A DNA stretch of 64,000 nt from NCBI RefSeq assembly GCF_023184515.1, contig NZ_JAAHBP010000013.1, positions 216,140 to 280,139 of the forward strand, read 5' to 3'. Positions 37,277 to 45,500 of this stretch are shown here, one piece after another (position 1 is the first letter of the stretch; the number at the start of each line of letters is the position of its first letter). The translations under genes and the position numbers were made by a program. Origin of the DNA: Streptomyces sp. D2-8. GTDB lineage: Bacteria; Actinomycetota; Actinomycetes; Streptomycetales; Streptomycetaceae. The notes under the pieces were generated by a model. It saw only the letters and a list, made by a program, of their open reading frames with translations. It made no database searches and was not told the origin of the DNA.

Positions 37277-37980
37277 TGGTGGCCCTGTCCCTGGGGCCGT
37301 CCCCGGCCCGCCGCGATACGCTCACCCGCCGGATACGGCTGCTGGTGGCCGCGACGATCACCTACAACGTCGTCGAGGCGATCGTCGCCCTCATCGCCGG
37401 CACGGTCGCCTCCTCCACCGCGCTGATCGGCTTCGGTCTCGACTCTGTCATCGAGGTCTCCTCCGCAGCCGCGGTCGCCTGGCAGTTCTCCGCGGCCGAC
37501 CACGCGGTCCGTGAGGCTCGGGAGAAGGCCACCCTGCGGATCATCGCGGTCTCCTTCTTCGTCCTCGCCGCCTACGTGAGCGTCGACGCGATCCGTGCTC
37601 TGGCCGGCGCCGGCGATGCCGACCGCTCCATCACCGGCATCGTGCTCGCCGCCCTGTCGCTCGCGATCATGCCGTTCCTGTCCGCCGCGCAGCGCCGCGC
37701 CGGGCGCGAACTCGGTTCCGCCTCGGCCGTGGCGGACTCCAAGCAGACCCTGCTGTGCACGTACCTCTCCGCCGTGCTCCTGGTCGGCCTGCTCCTCAAC
37801 GCCACCCTCGGCTGGTCCTGGGCCGACCCGTTCGCCGCGCTCGTCATTGCGGCCATCGCCGTCAAGGAGGGGCGTGACGCCTGGCAGGGGAAGGGGTGCT
37901 GCGCACCGACGCCCCCGACGGTGACGGCCCCTGCCGGGGCGGGCGCGGACGCGTGCGGCTGCCGCCACGGATGCGGCTGA
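37276..37980 (+). CDS. Cation diffusion facilitator-like metal exporter
   Basis: A 234-residue membrane protein with six hydrophobic segments, without the usual large cytosolic C-terminal domain. Helix 2 carries SSTALIGFGLDSVIEVSSAA, where the Asp (and Glu) match the transport-site region of CDF proteins; helix 5 carries NATLGWSWADPFAALVI. The C-terminus is Cys/His-rich (KGCCAPT and DACGCRHGCG), a likely metal-binding tail. The ATG at 37276 overlaps the stop of the CmtR-like gene. Cadmium or lead export is inferred from the sensor. Confidence 0.85.
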   Translation: MVALSLGPSPARRDTLTRRIRLLVAATITYNVVEAIVALIAGTVASSTALIGFGLDSVIEVSSAAAVAWQFSAADHAVREAREKATLRIIAVSFFVLAAYVSVDAIRALAGAGDADRSITGIVLAALSLAIMPFLSAAQRRAGRELGSASAVADSKQTLLCTYLSAVLLVGLLLNATLGWSWADPFAALVIAAIAVKEGRDAWQGKGCCAPTPPTVTAPAGAGADACGCRHGCG

Positions 37981-38020
37981 GCCTCGTCCGCGGTGTGGGG
38001 GCCGGGTCAGGTGCCTCCGG

Positions 38021-38431
38021 TCAGAGGTCCAGTTCGGCCCAGACGGTCTTGCGGGGTGGCAGGCCCGGGGTGACGCCCCAGCGGTCGGCGAGCGCGTCGA
38101 CGAGGAGCAGGCCGCGGCCGGACTCCGTGTCGGGGTCGGGGAGTCGCGGACTCGGCAGGCGGTCGCCGCGGGTGTCCGTCACCTCGATGCGGAGGGTGTC
38201 CGCGACGACGTGGAGCAGCAGGCGGAAGTCGCGGCCGGGGATGCGGCCGTGGGCTGCCGCGTTGGCCGCCAGCTCCGCGATGACCTGCCGTGCCGGGTCC
38301 AGCGGCAGGCCCCAGGAACGCAGTTGCTCGGTGGCCAGCAGGCGGGCCAGGCGGGCGCCGCGTGGGGTGGGGGAGAGCTGGAGGCTGAAGTTGCGGATGG
38401 GGGAGGCGAGTTCGGGGGAGTTCTGCTTCAC
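38021..38431 (-). CDS. RsbW-like anti-sigma / GHKL ATPase
   Basis: A 136-residue protein with a HATPase_c_2 fold, common in Streptomyces as anti-sigma-factor-like kinases. The N-box is VIAELAANAAAHG, the G1 region is IEVTDTRGDRLP, and the G2 box ESGRGLLLVDALADRWGV is complete, so ATP binding is plausible. It is divergent from a DUF5753 regulator and DUF397 gene, the same trio seen at whiJ-like loci. Start ATG 38431. Confidence 0.88.
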   Translation of the reverse strand: MKQNSPELASPIRNFSLQLSPTPRGARLARLLATEQLRSWGLPLDPARQVIAELAANAAAHGRIPGRDFRLLLHVVADTLRIEVTDTRGDRLPSPRLPDPDTESGRGLLLVDALADRWGVTPGLPPRKTVWAELDL

Positions 38432-38434
38432 GTC

Positions 38435-38478
38435 ACTCAGCGTGGCCGCCAGTGCCTACTGTGAACAGTGACTCAGCG
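38435..38478. promoter_or_regulatory. Candidate operator in the divergent gap
   Basis: The palindrome ACTGT-GA-ACAGT at 38458-38469 is flanked by two direct copies of ACTCAGCG (38435-38442 and 38471-38478, 36 bp apart). It sits between the ATPase and the XRE gene. Confidence 0.4.
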
Positions 38479-38586
38479 GGTGCGTACGGTAACTGTCCGG
38501 AGCTTGTCCGGCGCTGTCCGGGCTGTCGGGGCCGGGCGTACGGGTAGGGCGCTGAGCACGGTCGTACGACGGCGGAAGGGTGCGGG

Positions 38587-39462
38587 ATGGCGGTCGAGGC
38601 GGACTCGGGGCGGCTCAAGAGCGAGGCGGACGAGCCGGGTTGGGAGGTGGACCCGGACGACGAGTGGGGCGTCGCGGTCATCGCCACGGTCGGGCGGCAG
38701 CTGAAGCTGCGGCGGGAGGCGGTGGGGATGCGGGCCGGCGAGTTCGGGACGGCGGTGGGGTACGGCGAGGACATGGTCTACAAGATCGAGGGCGGGAAGC
38801 GGATCCCTCGGCAGGACTATCTGGCCAGGGCTGATGAGGTGCTGGGGGCGGGTGGGCTGATTGCGGCGGCGTGGGAGGACGTGAAGAGGGTTCGGTACCC
38901 GAAGAGCGTGCGGGCGCTCGCACAGCTGGAGGCCAAGGCGGTTGAGCTGGGGGTGTACGTCGGGCTGAGCATCCATGGGCTGTTGCAGACTCCGGAGCAT
39001 GCCCGAGCCTTGTTCGAGGCGTGGCAGCCGCCGTACTCGGAGGAAGAGGTGGAGCACCTGGTCGCCGCGCGCATGGCCAGGAAGGCCATCTTCGAGCGTT
39101 CTCCTGCTCCGGCGCTCAGCTTCGTCCTGGAAGAGGCGACGCTGCGCCGTCGGGTTGGAGGCACAATGGTGTGGCGTCAGCAGCTCGAACACCTGCTGGG
39201 GGTGGCCCGCTTGCGTAACGTCACGCTTCAGGTGATGCGGCTGAGCTCGGGAGCTCACCCTGGGCTGGACGGCAGGATCGAGGTGCTGAAGTTCGCCGAC
39301 GGCACTGCAGTGGGTCGCTCCGACGGCGCGTTCAGCGGTCGGCCAACAGCTGATCCGAAGCACCTGCGGATCCTTGAACTGCGGTATGGCACCATCCGGG
39401 CGCAGGCTCTTACGCCGGGGGAGTCGCTGGCCTTCATCGAGCAAGTGCTGGGAGAAACATGA
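38587..39462 (+). CDS. XRE-family regulator with DUF5753 (WhiJ-like)
   Basis: A 291-residue DNA-binding protein. The helix-turn-helix domain (about residues 38-90) reads QLKLRREAVGMRAGEFGTAV, then GYGEDMVYKIEGGKRIPRQD. The rest is the DUF5753/Scr1 domain, with YVGLSIHGLLQTPEHARALF, LEEATLRRRVGG and the C-terminal LTPGESLAFIEQVLGE. In whiJ-type systems such a repressor works with a DUF397 partner. The stop overlaps the DUF397 start by 4 bases (ATGA). Start ATG 38587. Confidence 0.93.
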   Translation: MAVEADSGRLKSEADEPGWEVDPDDEWGVAVIATVGRQLKLRREAVGMRAGEFGTAVGYGEDMVYKIEGGKRIPRQDYLARADEVLGAGGLIAAAWEDVKRVRYPKSVRALAQLEAKAVELGVYVGLSIHGLLQTPEHARALFEAWQPPYSEEEVEHLVAARMARKAIFERSPAPALSFVLEEATLRRRVGGTMVWRQQLEHLLGVARLRNVTLQVMRLSSGAHPGLDGRIEVLKFADGTAVGRSDGAFSGRPTADPKHLRILELRYGTIRAQALTPGESLAFIEQVLGET

Positions 39463-39662
39463 TCCGCAAGGCTTCTGCCGAGGACGTCTCTGAACTGGTC
39501 TGGTTCAAAAGCAGCTACAGCGACGGCCCTGATGGCAACTCCTGCGTCGAGATCGCGATAGCGCCCCACGCCATCCACGTCCGCGACTCCAAGCACGCCA
39601 CCCAGGGCCCCCGGCTCGCGCTCACGCCGGAGGCCTGGGTCGGGTTCGTGGCCTCTGTCTAG
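39459..39662 (+). CDS. DUF397 small partner protein
   Basis: A 67-residue DUF397 protein. The family core ELVWFKSSYSDGPDGNSCVE, then IHVRDSKHATQGPRLALTPE and a final WVGFVASV, is complete. DUF397 proteins are typically paired with XRE/DUF5753 regulators and are thought to modulate them. The ATG overlaps the upstream stop. Its TAG stop shares the palindrome CTAG with the stop of the convergent gene. Confidence 0.93.
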   Translation: MIRKASAEDVSELVWFKSSYSDGPDGNSCVEIAIAPHAIHVRDSKHATQGPRLALTPEAWVGFVASV

Positions 39663-40099
39663 TCTTCGTTCCGAAGGACGCTCACCGCGCGGTCGAACGC
39701 CGAGTCCCGGTTCTTCGCGAACTCCTCCTTCGTGAAGACCGGTTCGCTCAGGTGGGGCGGGATGCCGGAGCCGTCGTAGGTCCGGCCCGAGCGGTTCAGG
39801 AACTCCTCGTTCGGAAGCCAGGCCGTCATGCCGCCCGGCAGGTTGCGTGCCATGACGTCCGAGAAGACGCCCTGGGTGGGCTGACCGACGCGGATGGTGC
39901 CGCCAGGGCGGTCGATGAGGGCCTGGGCGAAGGTCTCGCCCGCGCTGACGGTGGAGCCTCCGGTGAGTGCGGCGATCGGGCAGTCCATGCGCCACAGGCC
40001 GTCGGTGTTCGGTTTGCCGGCGGTGGCGGCTGCTGTGGCGGGCACTGCGGCTGTTGCGGCGAGGGCCAGGGCGAGGACGGTGGCGGTGGCGGCGCGCAT
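39659..40099 (-). pseudogene. S41-family peptidase reduced to signal peptide plus C-terminal tail
   Basis: A 146-residue open frame. The start MRAATATVLALALAATAAVP is a clear signal peptide. After about 20 residues it jumps into the end of a tail-specific (S41) protease: ALTGGSTVSAGETFAQALI (with the catalytic-type Ser), TQGVFSDVMARNLPGG, LPNEEFLNRSGRTYDGSGIP and FTKEEFAKNRDSAFDRAVSV. Full enzymes have about 330 residues or more, so the PDZ-like and N-terminal catalytic parts are missing. An in-frame deletion is the simplest reading. Its stop overlaps the DUF397 stop. Confidence 0.7.
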
Positions 40100-40241
40100 G
40101 ATGAATCCCCCGGGCATGTGGTTCGGTCGTGTGCCCTACGGTGCCTGGGGGAGTGGGGAGCGGACCATCCGGTGGGCTGGTGGGCCGGGGTGGGGGCAAC
40201 CCCCGGAAACGGGTATGCCGACGGGGTTGCAACACTGGGGC

Positions 40242-40751
40242 ATGACTTCCGAACCCGCTTGCGAAGACCTCGACTTGGATGCCATCGAGGAGGCGTGCGC
40301 GGCGCCGGGCCCCGCCTTCGTCGCCATGGCGAGAGAGGCGGTGCCGCGTCTCGTGACGGAGGTCAGGCGCCTGCGGTGGCTTGTCGAGTACGGGGCATGT
40401 CCCACGGCCGGCACCACGGGCACCGAGTTCGTGCTTCCGCTCGACGACGAGATGCTTGCGTACTTCCGCGAGATGACGGACGTACTGGTGGAGCGGATCG
40501 GTATCTCCCGCGCGGAGGCGGTTGCCAGGATCAACGCGATGTACGGAACGCGGGAGTCGGCCTCCTGGGGCGTGGAGCTGATGGGCCACGAACTGCCGGA
40601 GTACTGGGCGTACGGGACGTACTACAGCCCGGGTCACCAAAAACGCCTACCGATTGGAGATCCGCAGGTGGACGCGGACATCGACTTCGGCACGCTCCCC
40701 GTCCGCCCTGCGCCGCCGCGGGACTCGCCGTACTGGACGCTGGACGAGTAG
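40242..40751 (+). CDS. Hypothetical protein
   Basis: A 169-residue acidic protein I do not recognise. The first 40 residues (DLDLDAIEEACAAPGPAFVA, then VPRLVTEVRRLRWLVEYGA) recall the small phage/actinobacterial proteins that start LDLDAI and end in a EVRRLR helix. A helical middle (ISRAEAVARINAMYG) and a Tyr-rich stretch (WAYGTYYSPGHQKR) follow. No signal or membrane segment is visible. The ATG at 40242 follows CTGGGG; ATG 40215 is possible. It may belong to the Rhs-locus neighbourhood. Confidence 0.6.
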   Translation: MTSEPACEDLDLDAIEEACAAPGPAFVAMAREAVPRLVTEVRRLRWLVEYGACPTAGTTGTEFVLPLDDEMLAYFREMTDVLVERIGISRAEAVARINAMYGTRESASWGVELMGHELPEYWAYGTYYSPGHQKRLPIGDPQVDADIDFGTLPVRPAPPRDSPYWTLDE

Positions 40752-40799
40752 TGGCACGATGTGCGCACACGTGATCGAGCGAACGGGGAGACCGGCGTC

Positions 40800-41447
40800 A
40801 TGGCCCGCTACATGGAGACACTGACCGTCGAGCGGGGCGGTTTCCGGATCAAGGTGCCGGAGTCGTGGTGGGAGTTCGACGTACGGCCGGAGTCGCGGGA
40901 CGACTCGATCCGGCGGATGGTGAGCGAGCGCGTTCGTCAGCGGCCGGAGCTGGAGCAGTACCGGGACGCGTACGTCGACTTCCTCCAGAAGGCCGCCGCG
41001 GATGCCTGGAAGTCGGGCGCGATGTACTGCGGCTGCATGGCGGAGAGCTTCGGCGGGGACACGCCGATCACGGGTTCGGTGACCGTCTCTCTCGTCGGCG
41101 GCCGCAACGAGCGGGGTGAGCCGCTGTCGAACGACCCGGCCGTCATCGCGAGTCAGCTCGCGGTCAAGGAGGCGAAGCGGGAGGGCGACTCGTGGCGGAA
41201 GGTCACGACCGTCGACCTCCCGGGCGTCGGTCCGGCCCCGCGCACGTACGGCATCGAGGACATCGCCGTGCCGGGCGACGCGCTCAACCGCACGATCCGC
41301 GCCGTGCTGATGCAGACGTACATCCCCGTGCCGGGCCAGGAGGGCAAGGTGGCCCTGGTCGCCGGCAGCAGCCAGGTCCTCGACCTCGCGGACTCCTTCT
41401 TCGACATCTTCGACGCGATCACGTCGACGTTCCGGTTCACGGGCTGA
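40800..41447 (+). CDS. Conserved hypothetical, possibly PsbP/DcrB-fold partner of the Rhs protein
   Basis: A 215-residue cytosolic protein with no signal peptide. It opens with a beta strand and VP-turn (TLTVERGGFRIKVPESWWEF), and ends QTYIPVPGQEGKVALVAGSS, then LADSFFDIFDAITSTFRF. This layout recalls the Mog1/PsbP/DcrB/LpqN fold, to which the Eag chaperones of type VI Rhs effectors belong. That likeness is my inference. It lies upstream of a Rhs gene with membrane helices. The ATG at 40800 follows GGGGAG. The next gene starts 1 base after the stop. Confidence 0.7.
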   Translation: MARYMETLTVERGGFRIKVPESWWEFDVRPESRDDSIRRMVSERVRQRPELEQYRDAYVDFLQKAAADAWKSGAMYCGCMAESFGGDTPITGSVTVSLVGGRNERGEPLSNDPAVIASQLAVKEAKREGDSWRKVTTVDLPGVGPAPRTYGIEDIAVPGDALNRTIRAVLMQTYIPVPGQEGKVALVAGSSQVLDLADSFFDIFDAITSTFRFTG

Positions 41448-41448
41448 T

Positions 41449-41922
41449 GTGCCGGTGTCTCGTGTGTGGGACTGGGAGAGCGGTGAGGGCCTGCTGAGGC
41501 TGGACGACCCGGGGGAGTGGGACTCGGCCTTCGAGCGTGGCGAGGCGCATCTCGGGACGGCGGTGATCGGCCTGGCGAACCACTGCTCGCCGGCGGAGGC
41601 ATCTCCGCGGATCGCCCGGGCCATGCGGCTGCCGGACGCTGCCCAGTGGGGGTTCGCCTTCACGGCGGCGGGTCACGTGGCCCGCCTGAACGGGGAGTTG
41701 ACGCCCGAGCTGTACGCGGCCCTGCGCGCGGAGGGGCACGGCGGCGCCGCCGAGCACGCCATCAGGGACACCTTGACCTTCGTACCGTTCCGGAAGCTGC
41801 CGCCGTGGTTCAAGCGGCGGTGGGTGTACGTGGCGGCGCGGGACAGGCTGGAGGCCTGGTGGCTGCGATGCGTGTACGCCGCAGAGGATGCTTGGAGGGC
41901 CGCGCGCGGACGCAGGTCCTGA
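41449..41922 (+). CDS. Hypothetical protein of the Rhs locus
   Basis: A 157-residue protein I do not recognise. It starts VPVSRVWDWESGEGLLRLDD, has a mixed middle (WGFAFTAAGHVARLNGELTP) and a basic, Trp-rich end (PPWFKRRWVYVAARDRLEAW). There is no signal peptide or membrane helix. The GTG at 41449 is 1 base after the upstream stop, and GTG 41455 is possible, so it is likely translated with the gene before. Together they may assist the downstream effector. Confidence 0.65.
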   Translation: MPVSRVWDWESGEGLLRLDDPGEWDSAFERGEAHLGTAVIGLANHCSPAEASPRIARAMRLPDAAQWGFAFTAAGHVARLNGELTPELYAALRAEGHGGAAEHAIRDTLTFVPFRKLPPWFKRRWVYVAARDRLEAWWLRCVYAAEDAWRAARGRRS

Positions 41923-41998
41923 TGCCTGTCTCCGCTGGTCAGCACATTGGTTCAGTCCGTGAATCCGGTAGTCGCGTACTGAGGGAGTGGTTCGGAAG

Positions 41999-42430
41999 AT
42001 GTGGCGTGAAGTTGTAGGAGCGTTCCCATCCGCGGAACTCCGCGCCTCTGCGGATACCGGTGCTCTCTTCCGGATCGAGGAAACTCTTGGGGCGTCGTTC
42101 CCCGGAGACCTTCGATCGTTTCTGCTGGAGAGCGACGGGCTCTCAGACGAACACGGCACCGACCTCGTTTGGTCTGCGGAGCGCATTCTGAGCGAAAACC
42201 TCTCATTTCGTGCGAATGAGCAGTTCCGTTCGCTGTACAGGCCCTTCGATTCTCTCGTCTTCTTCGGCGACAACGGCGGGGGTGACCAGTTCGCCTTCGT
42301 TCGGCTGCCGGAGCGCAACGAGGTGTTCGTCTGGGATCACGAGACGGACGACAGGAGCCTCGTCGCGCCTAACCTCTTGACCTACCTGCGCAACGCACTC
42401 GGCAGCGATGGCGAGGATTGGTACCGGTAG
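41999..42430 (+). CDS. SMI1/KNR4 (SUKH-1) family immunity protein
   Basis: A 143-residue SUKH-superfamily protein; many members neutralise nuclease-type polymorphic toxins. Hallmarks are the N-terminal RIEETLGASFPGDLRSFLLE, then SDGLSDEHG, and the strand motif LVFFGDNGGGDQFAFVRLPE, followed by FVWDHETDDRSLVAPNLLTY. The ATG at 41999 is preferred over GTG 41987, which lies inside the GAGGGAG ribosome site. It lies just upstream of the Rhs gene; immunity genes are more usual downstream. Confidence 0.88.
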   Translation: MWREVVGAFPSAELRASADTGALFRIEETLGASFPGDLRSFLLESDGLSDEHGTDLVWSAERILSENLSFRANEQFRSLYRPFDSLVFFGDNGGGDQFAFVRLPERNEVFVWDHETDDRSLVAPNLLTYLRNALGSDGEDWYR

Positions 42431-42531
42431 TCCGCGGTGGGCGGATTGGTTTCCGTCGAACGACTGTGCCTCGTAAGTTCACGTGTGCATACGGTTGTTG
42501 ACGGTGGTGTACGCGTGACGGGGGTTGCGGT

Positions 42532-45500
42532 ATGGCGGGGCACAGGCCTTCGGACTGGCATGTTCTGGACTTGGACAAGGATCCGACGCCTGGTGATCCG
42601 CAGCGGGTGCGCACACTCGCGAAGCATCTGCACGACTTCGCCGACGACGTCTCCGACGCGCTGCGTCTGGTCAAGGGCATGGCGGGCGAGGGCACGCTCC
42701 TGGAGTGGGCGGGCAAGTCCGCGGACGTCTTCAAGGAGGACTTCGCGGATGTGCCGAAGAACCTCAAGAAGCTGAAGAAGTCCTATGAGATGTGCGGGGA
42801 TGCGCTGGCGGACTTCTGGCCGAAGCTGGAGCGTGCGCAGTCCCTGGCGGACAAGGCCCTGCGCAAGGGCCGCGAGGCCCGCGACAGCCTCTCCTCCGCC
42901 CAGTCCCGTCTCACCTCGGCCGACTCGTGGGTGACACGGGCCGGCAAGGAGGCGGACAAGTACAAGGACGACCCGACCGGCAGCAAAGGCGCCGAGAAGC
43001 CTGATGAGGCCAAGGTGCGGGCGGCGACCCGGGACGTCCAGCACGCCAAGTCGGCGCAGTCCAAGGCCCAGTCGGACGTCTCCGACGCGCAGGACGCGCT
43101 GGCCGCGGCGAAGAAGATGGCCGCGGACGCCCGCTCGATGCGCGACGAGGCCGCCCGGGAAGCCAAGTCGAAGATCGACGAGGCGTCGGATGCCGGTATC
43201 CGGAACCGGTCGTGGTGGGAGGAGGTCGGCGACTGGTTCACCGACAACTGGGACACCATCGTCGCGGTGTGCAAGGTCGTCGTTGCCGTGGTCGGCATCG
43301 TCGCAATGATCATCGGCGGTCCGATCCTGGGCGTGATCGTGCTGATCGCCGCCGCCGTCGTGTTGGCCGACACGCTCTACAAATACTCCAAGGGGCAGGC
43401 ATCCCTGTGGGATGTGGGGCTGGCCGCGCTGGACTGCATACCGGGCATGAAGGGGCTGACGACGCTCGGCGGACTGGCCAAGGGGATGAAAGCCCTCGGC
43501 AAGACGGGGCTCAAAGGGATGGCCCAGGGTGTAAGGGGCTTGGGCAAGAGCGCCCGCAGCATGCTTGGACGCTCCAAGGACGCGTTCGCCCGAACGCAGG
43601 CGAGGATTCGCAAGGGCCTGAGCGATCCGATCGACATGGCTACCGGCATGATGTTCCTGCCCCAGACGGACGTGGAACTTCCTGGGGCGCTGCCTCTGGT
43701 ATTCCAGCGTCGCGTGCAGTCCGACTATCGAGCCGGCTGGTGGTTCGGTCCGTCATGGACGTCTACCGTCGACCAACGCCTTGAATTTGACGCACAAGGC
43801 GTCATTCTCGTCACTGACGATGGTCAACTGCTGTCGTACCCGCACCCTGTCGGCGACGAACCGGTGCTGCCGGAAGTGGGACCGCATCTGCCGCTCGCTC
43901 GTCTCGACGACGGTGGGTACCAGGTGACGGATCCGTACTCCGGTCTGGAACTGCGATTCGGACGGCCGGGCAGCGACGGCTCCGCCCCATTGGTTGCGCT
44001 GACCGACCGCAACAGGAGACGCGTCGAGTTCTCCTACGACGAGGTAGGCGCACCGTCGGCGATCCGTTCTTCCGGCGGGTACCACCTCCGGTTTGCCACC
44101 GACGACGACCGTGTCACGGCCATGTACCTCGTGGGTGGAGCCGAGAACGGTGACGACGCTCTGATCAGACGGTACGTCTACACGGACGGAAACCTCACGG
44201 AGGTGCATGGTCCGCTGGGCCTGCAGTTGCGCTTCGAGTACGACGACAGACTGCGTGTCGTCTCTTGGACCGACTCGAATGGCAGTCGTTACAGCTACAC
44301 GTACGACGAGGTGGACCGCTGCGTTGCCGAGGGCGGTGTGGCCGGCCACTACACGCTGTCACTTGCCTATGAGGGGACGGATCCGGCCTTCCCGGGGATG
44401 CATGTCACCACAGCCGTTACGGGCGAAGGGCACGTTTCCAAGTACGTCGTCAACGACGCGTGTCTGATAATCGCGGAGATCGACCCGAACGGCGCTGTGA
44501 CGCGTACGGAATACGACGACTCCCGCCATGTGACGGCACGTGTCGACCCCCTCGGCAACCGAACCCACATGGTCAACGACGAATTCGGACTGCCCACTCG
44601 CGTCACCCGGCCGGACGGCCTGGAAACCGTCGCCGAGTACAACGCCCTCCATCTGCCCGTCCTGATTCGGCAGGAGGACGGGACCACGATCCGTCACACC
44701 TATGACGAGTGCGGTAACCGCACGTCCGTGACGGACGAGTCGGGCGCCACGATGACCTTCGGCTACGACGGCACGGGCCACCTGGTGTTCGCGATGGACG
44801 TTCTGGGCAACACCCTGCGCGTTCGGAACAACCAGGCAGGGTTGCCCGTGGAAGTGGTCGACCCGCTGGGCGCGGCCACGAGGTACCGGTACGACGCGTT
44901 CGGACGGCTGCGCACGGTGGTGGATCCCACGGGTGGTCAGACGCACCTGTGGTGGTCGGTCGATGGGCAGCTGTTGCGCCGACGGGGGCCACAGGGGAGC
45001 GAGGAGTCGTGGACGTACGACGGCGAGGGGAACTGCCTGAGTCACCGGGACAGTGAGGGCCGCACAACTCGCTACGAGTACACGCATTTCGACGCACTCG
45101 CGGCCGAGATACGCCCCGATGGCGGGCGGTACGTATTCGAGCACAGCGCGACGCTGCAACTGACCAAGGTTGTCAACCCACAAGGCCTGACCTGGCATTA
45201 CGAGTATGACCCGACAGGTCGGCTGACAGCGGAGACCGACTTCGACGGACGCCGGGTCGACTATGCCTACGACCTGGCGGGACGGCTCCTAGCCAGGCAG
45301 AACGCGGAGGGACAGCGGGTCGAGTACCAATACGACGCGCTCGACTGCACTGTGGCCAAGACGGTCGATGGCACAACAACGCACTACGAACGCGATGTTA
45401 TGAGCCGCGTCCTGCGCCTGGCGAATCCGTACAGTGAAATCTCGTATGAGCGAGACGTCGCCGGCCGTGCCGTCTCCGAGATGGTCGACGGCCGGGTGCT

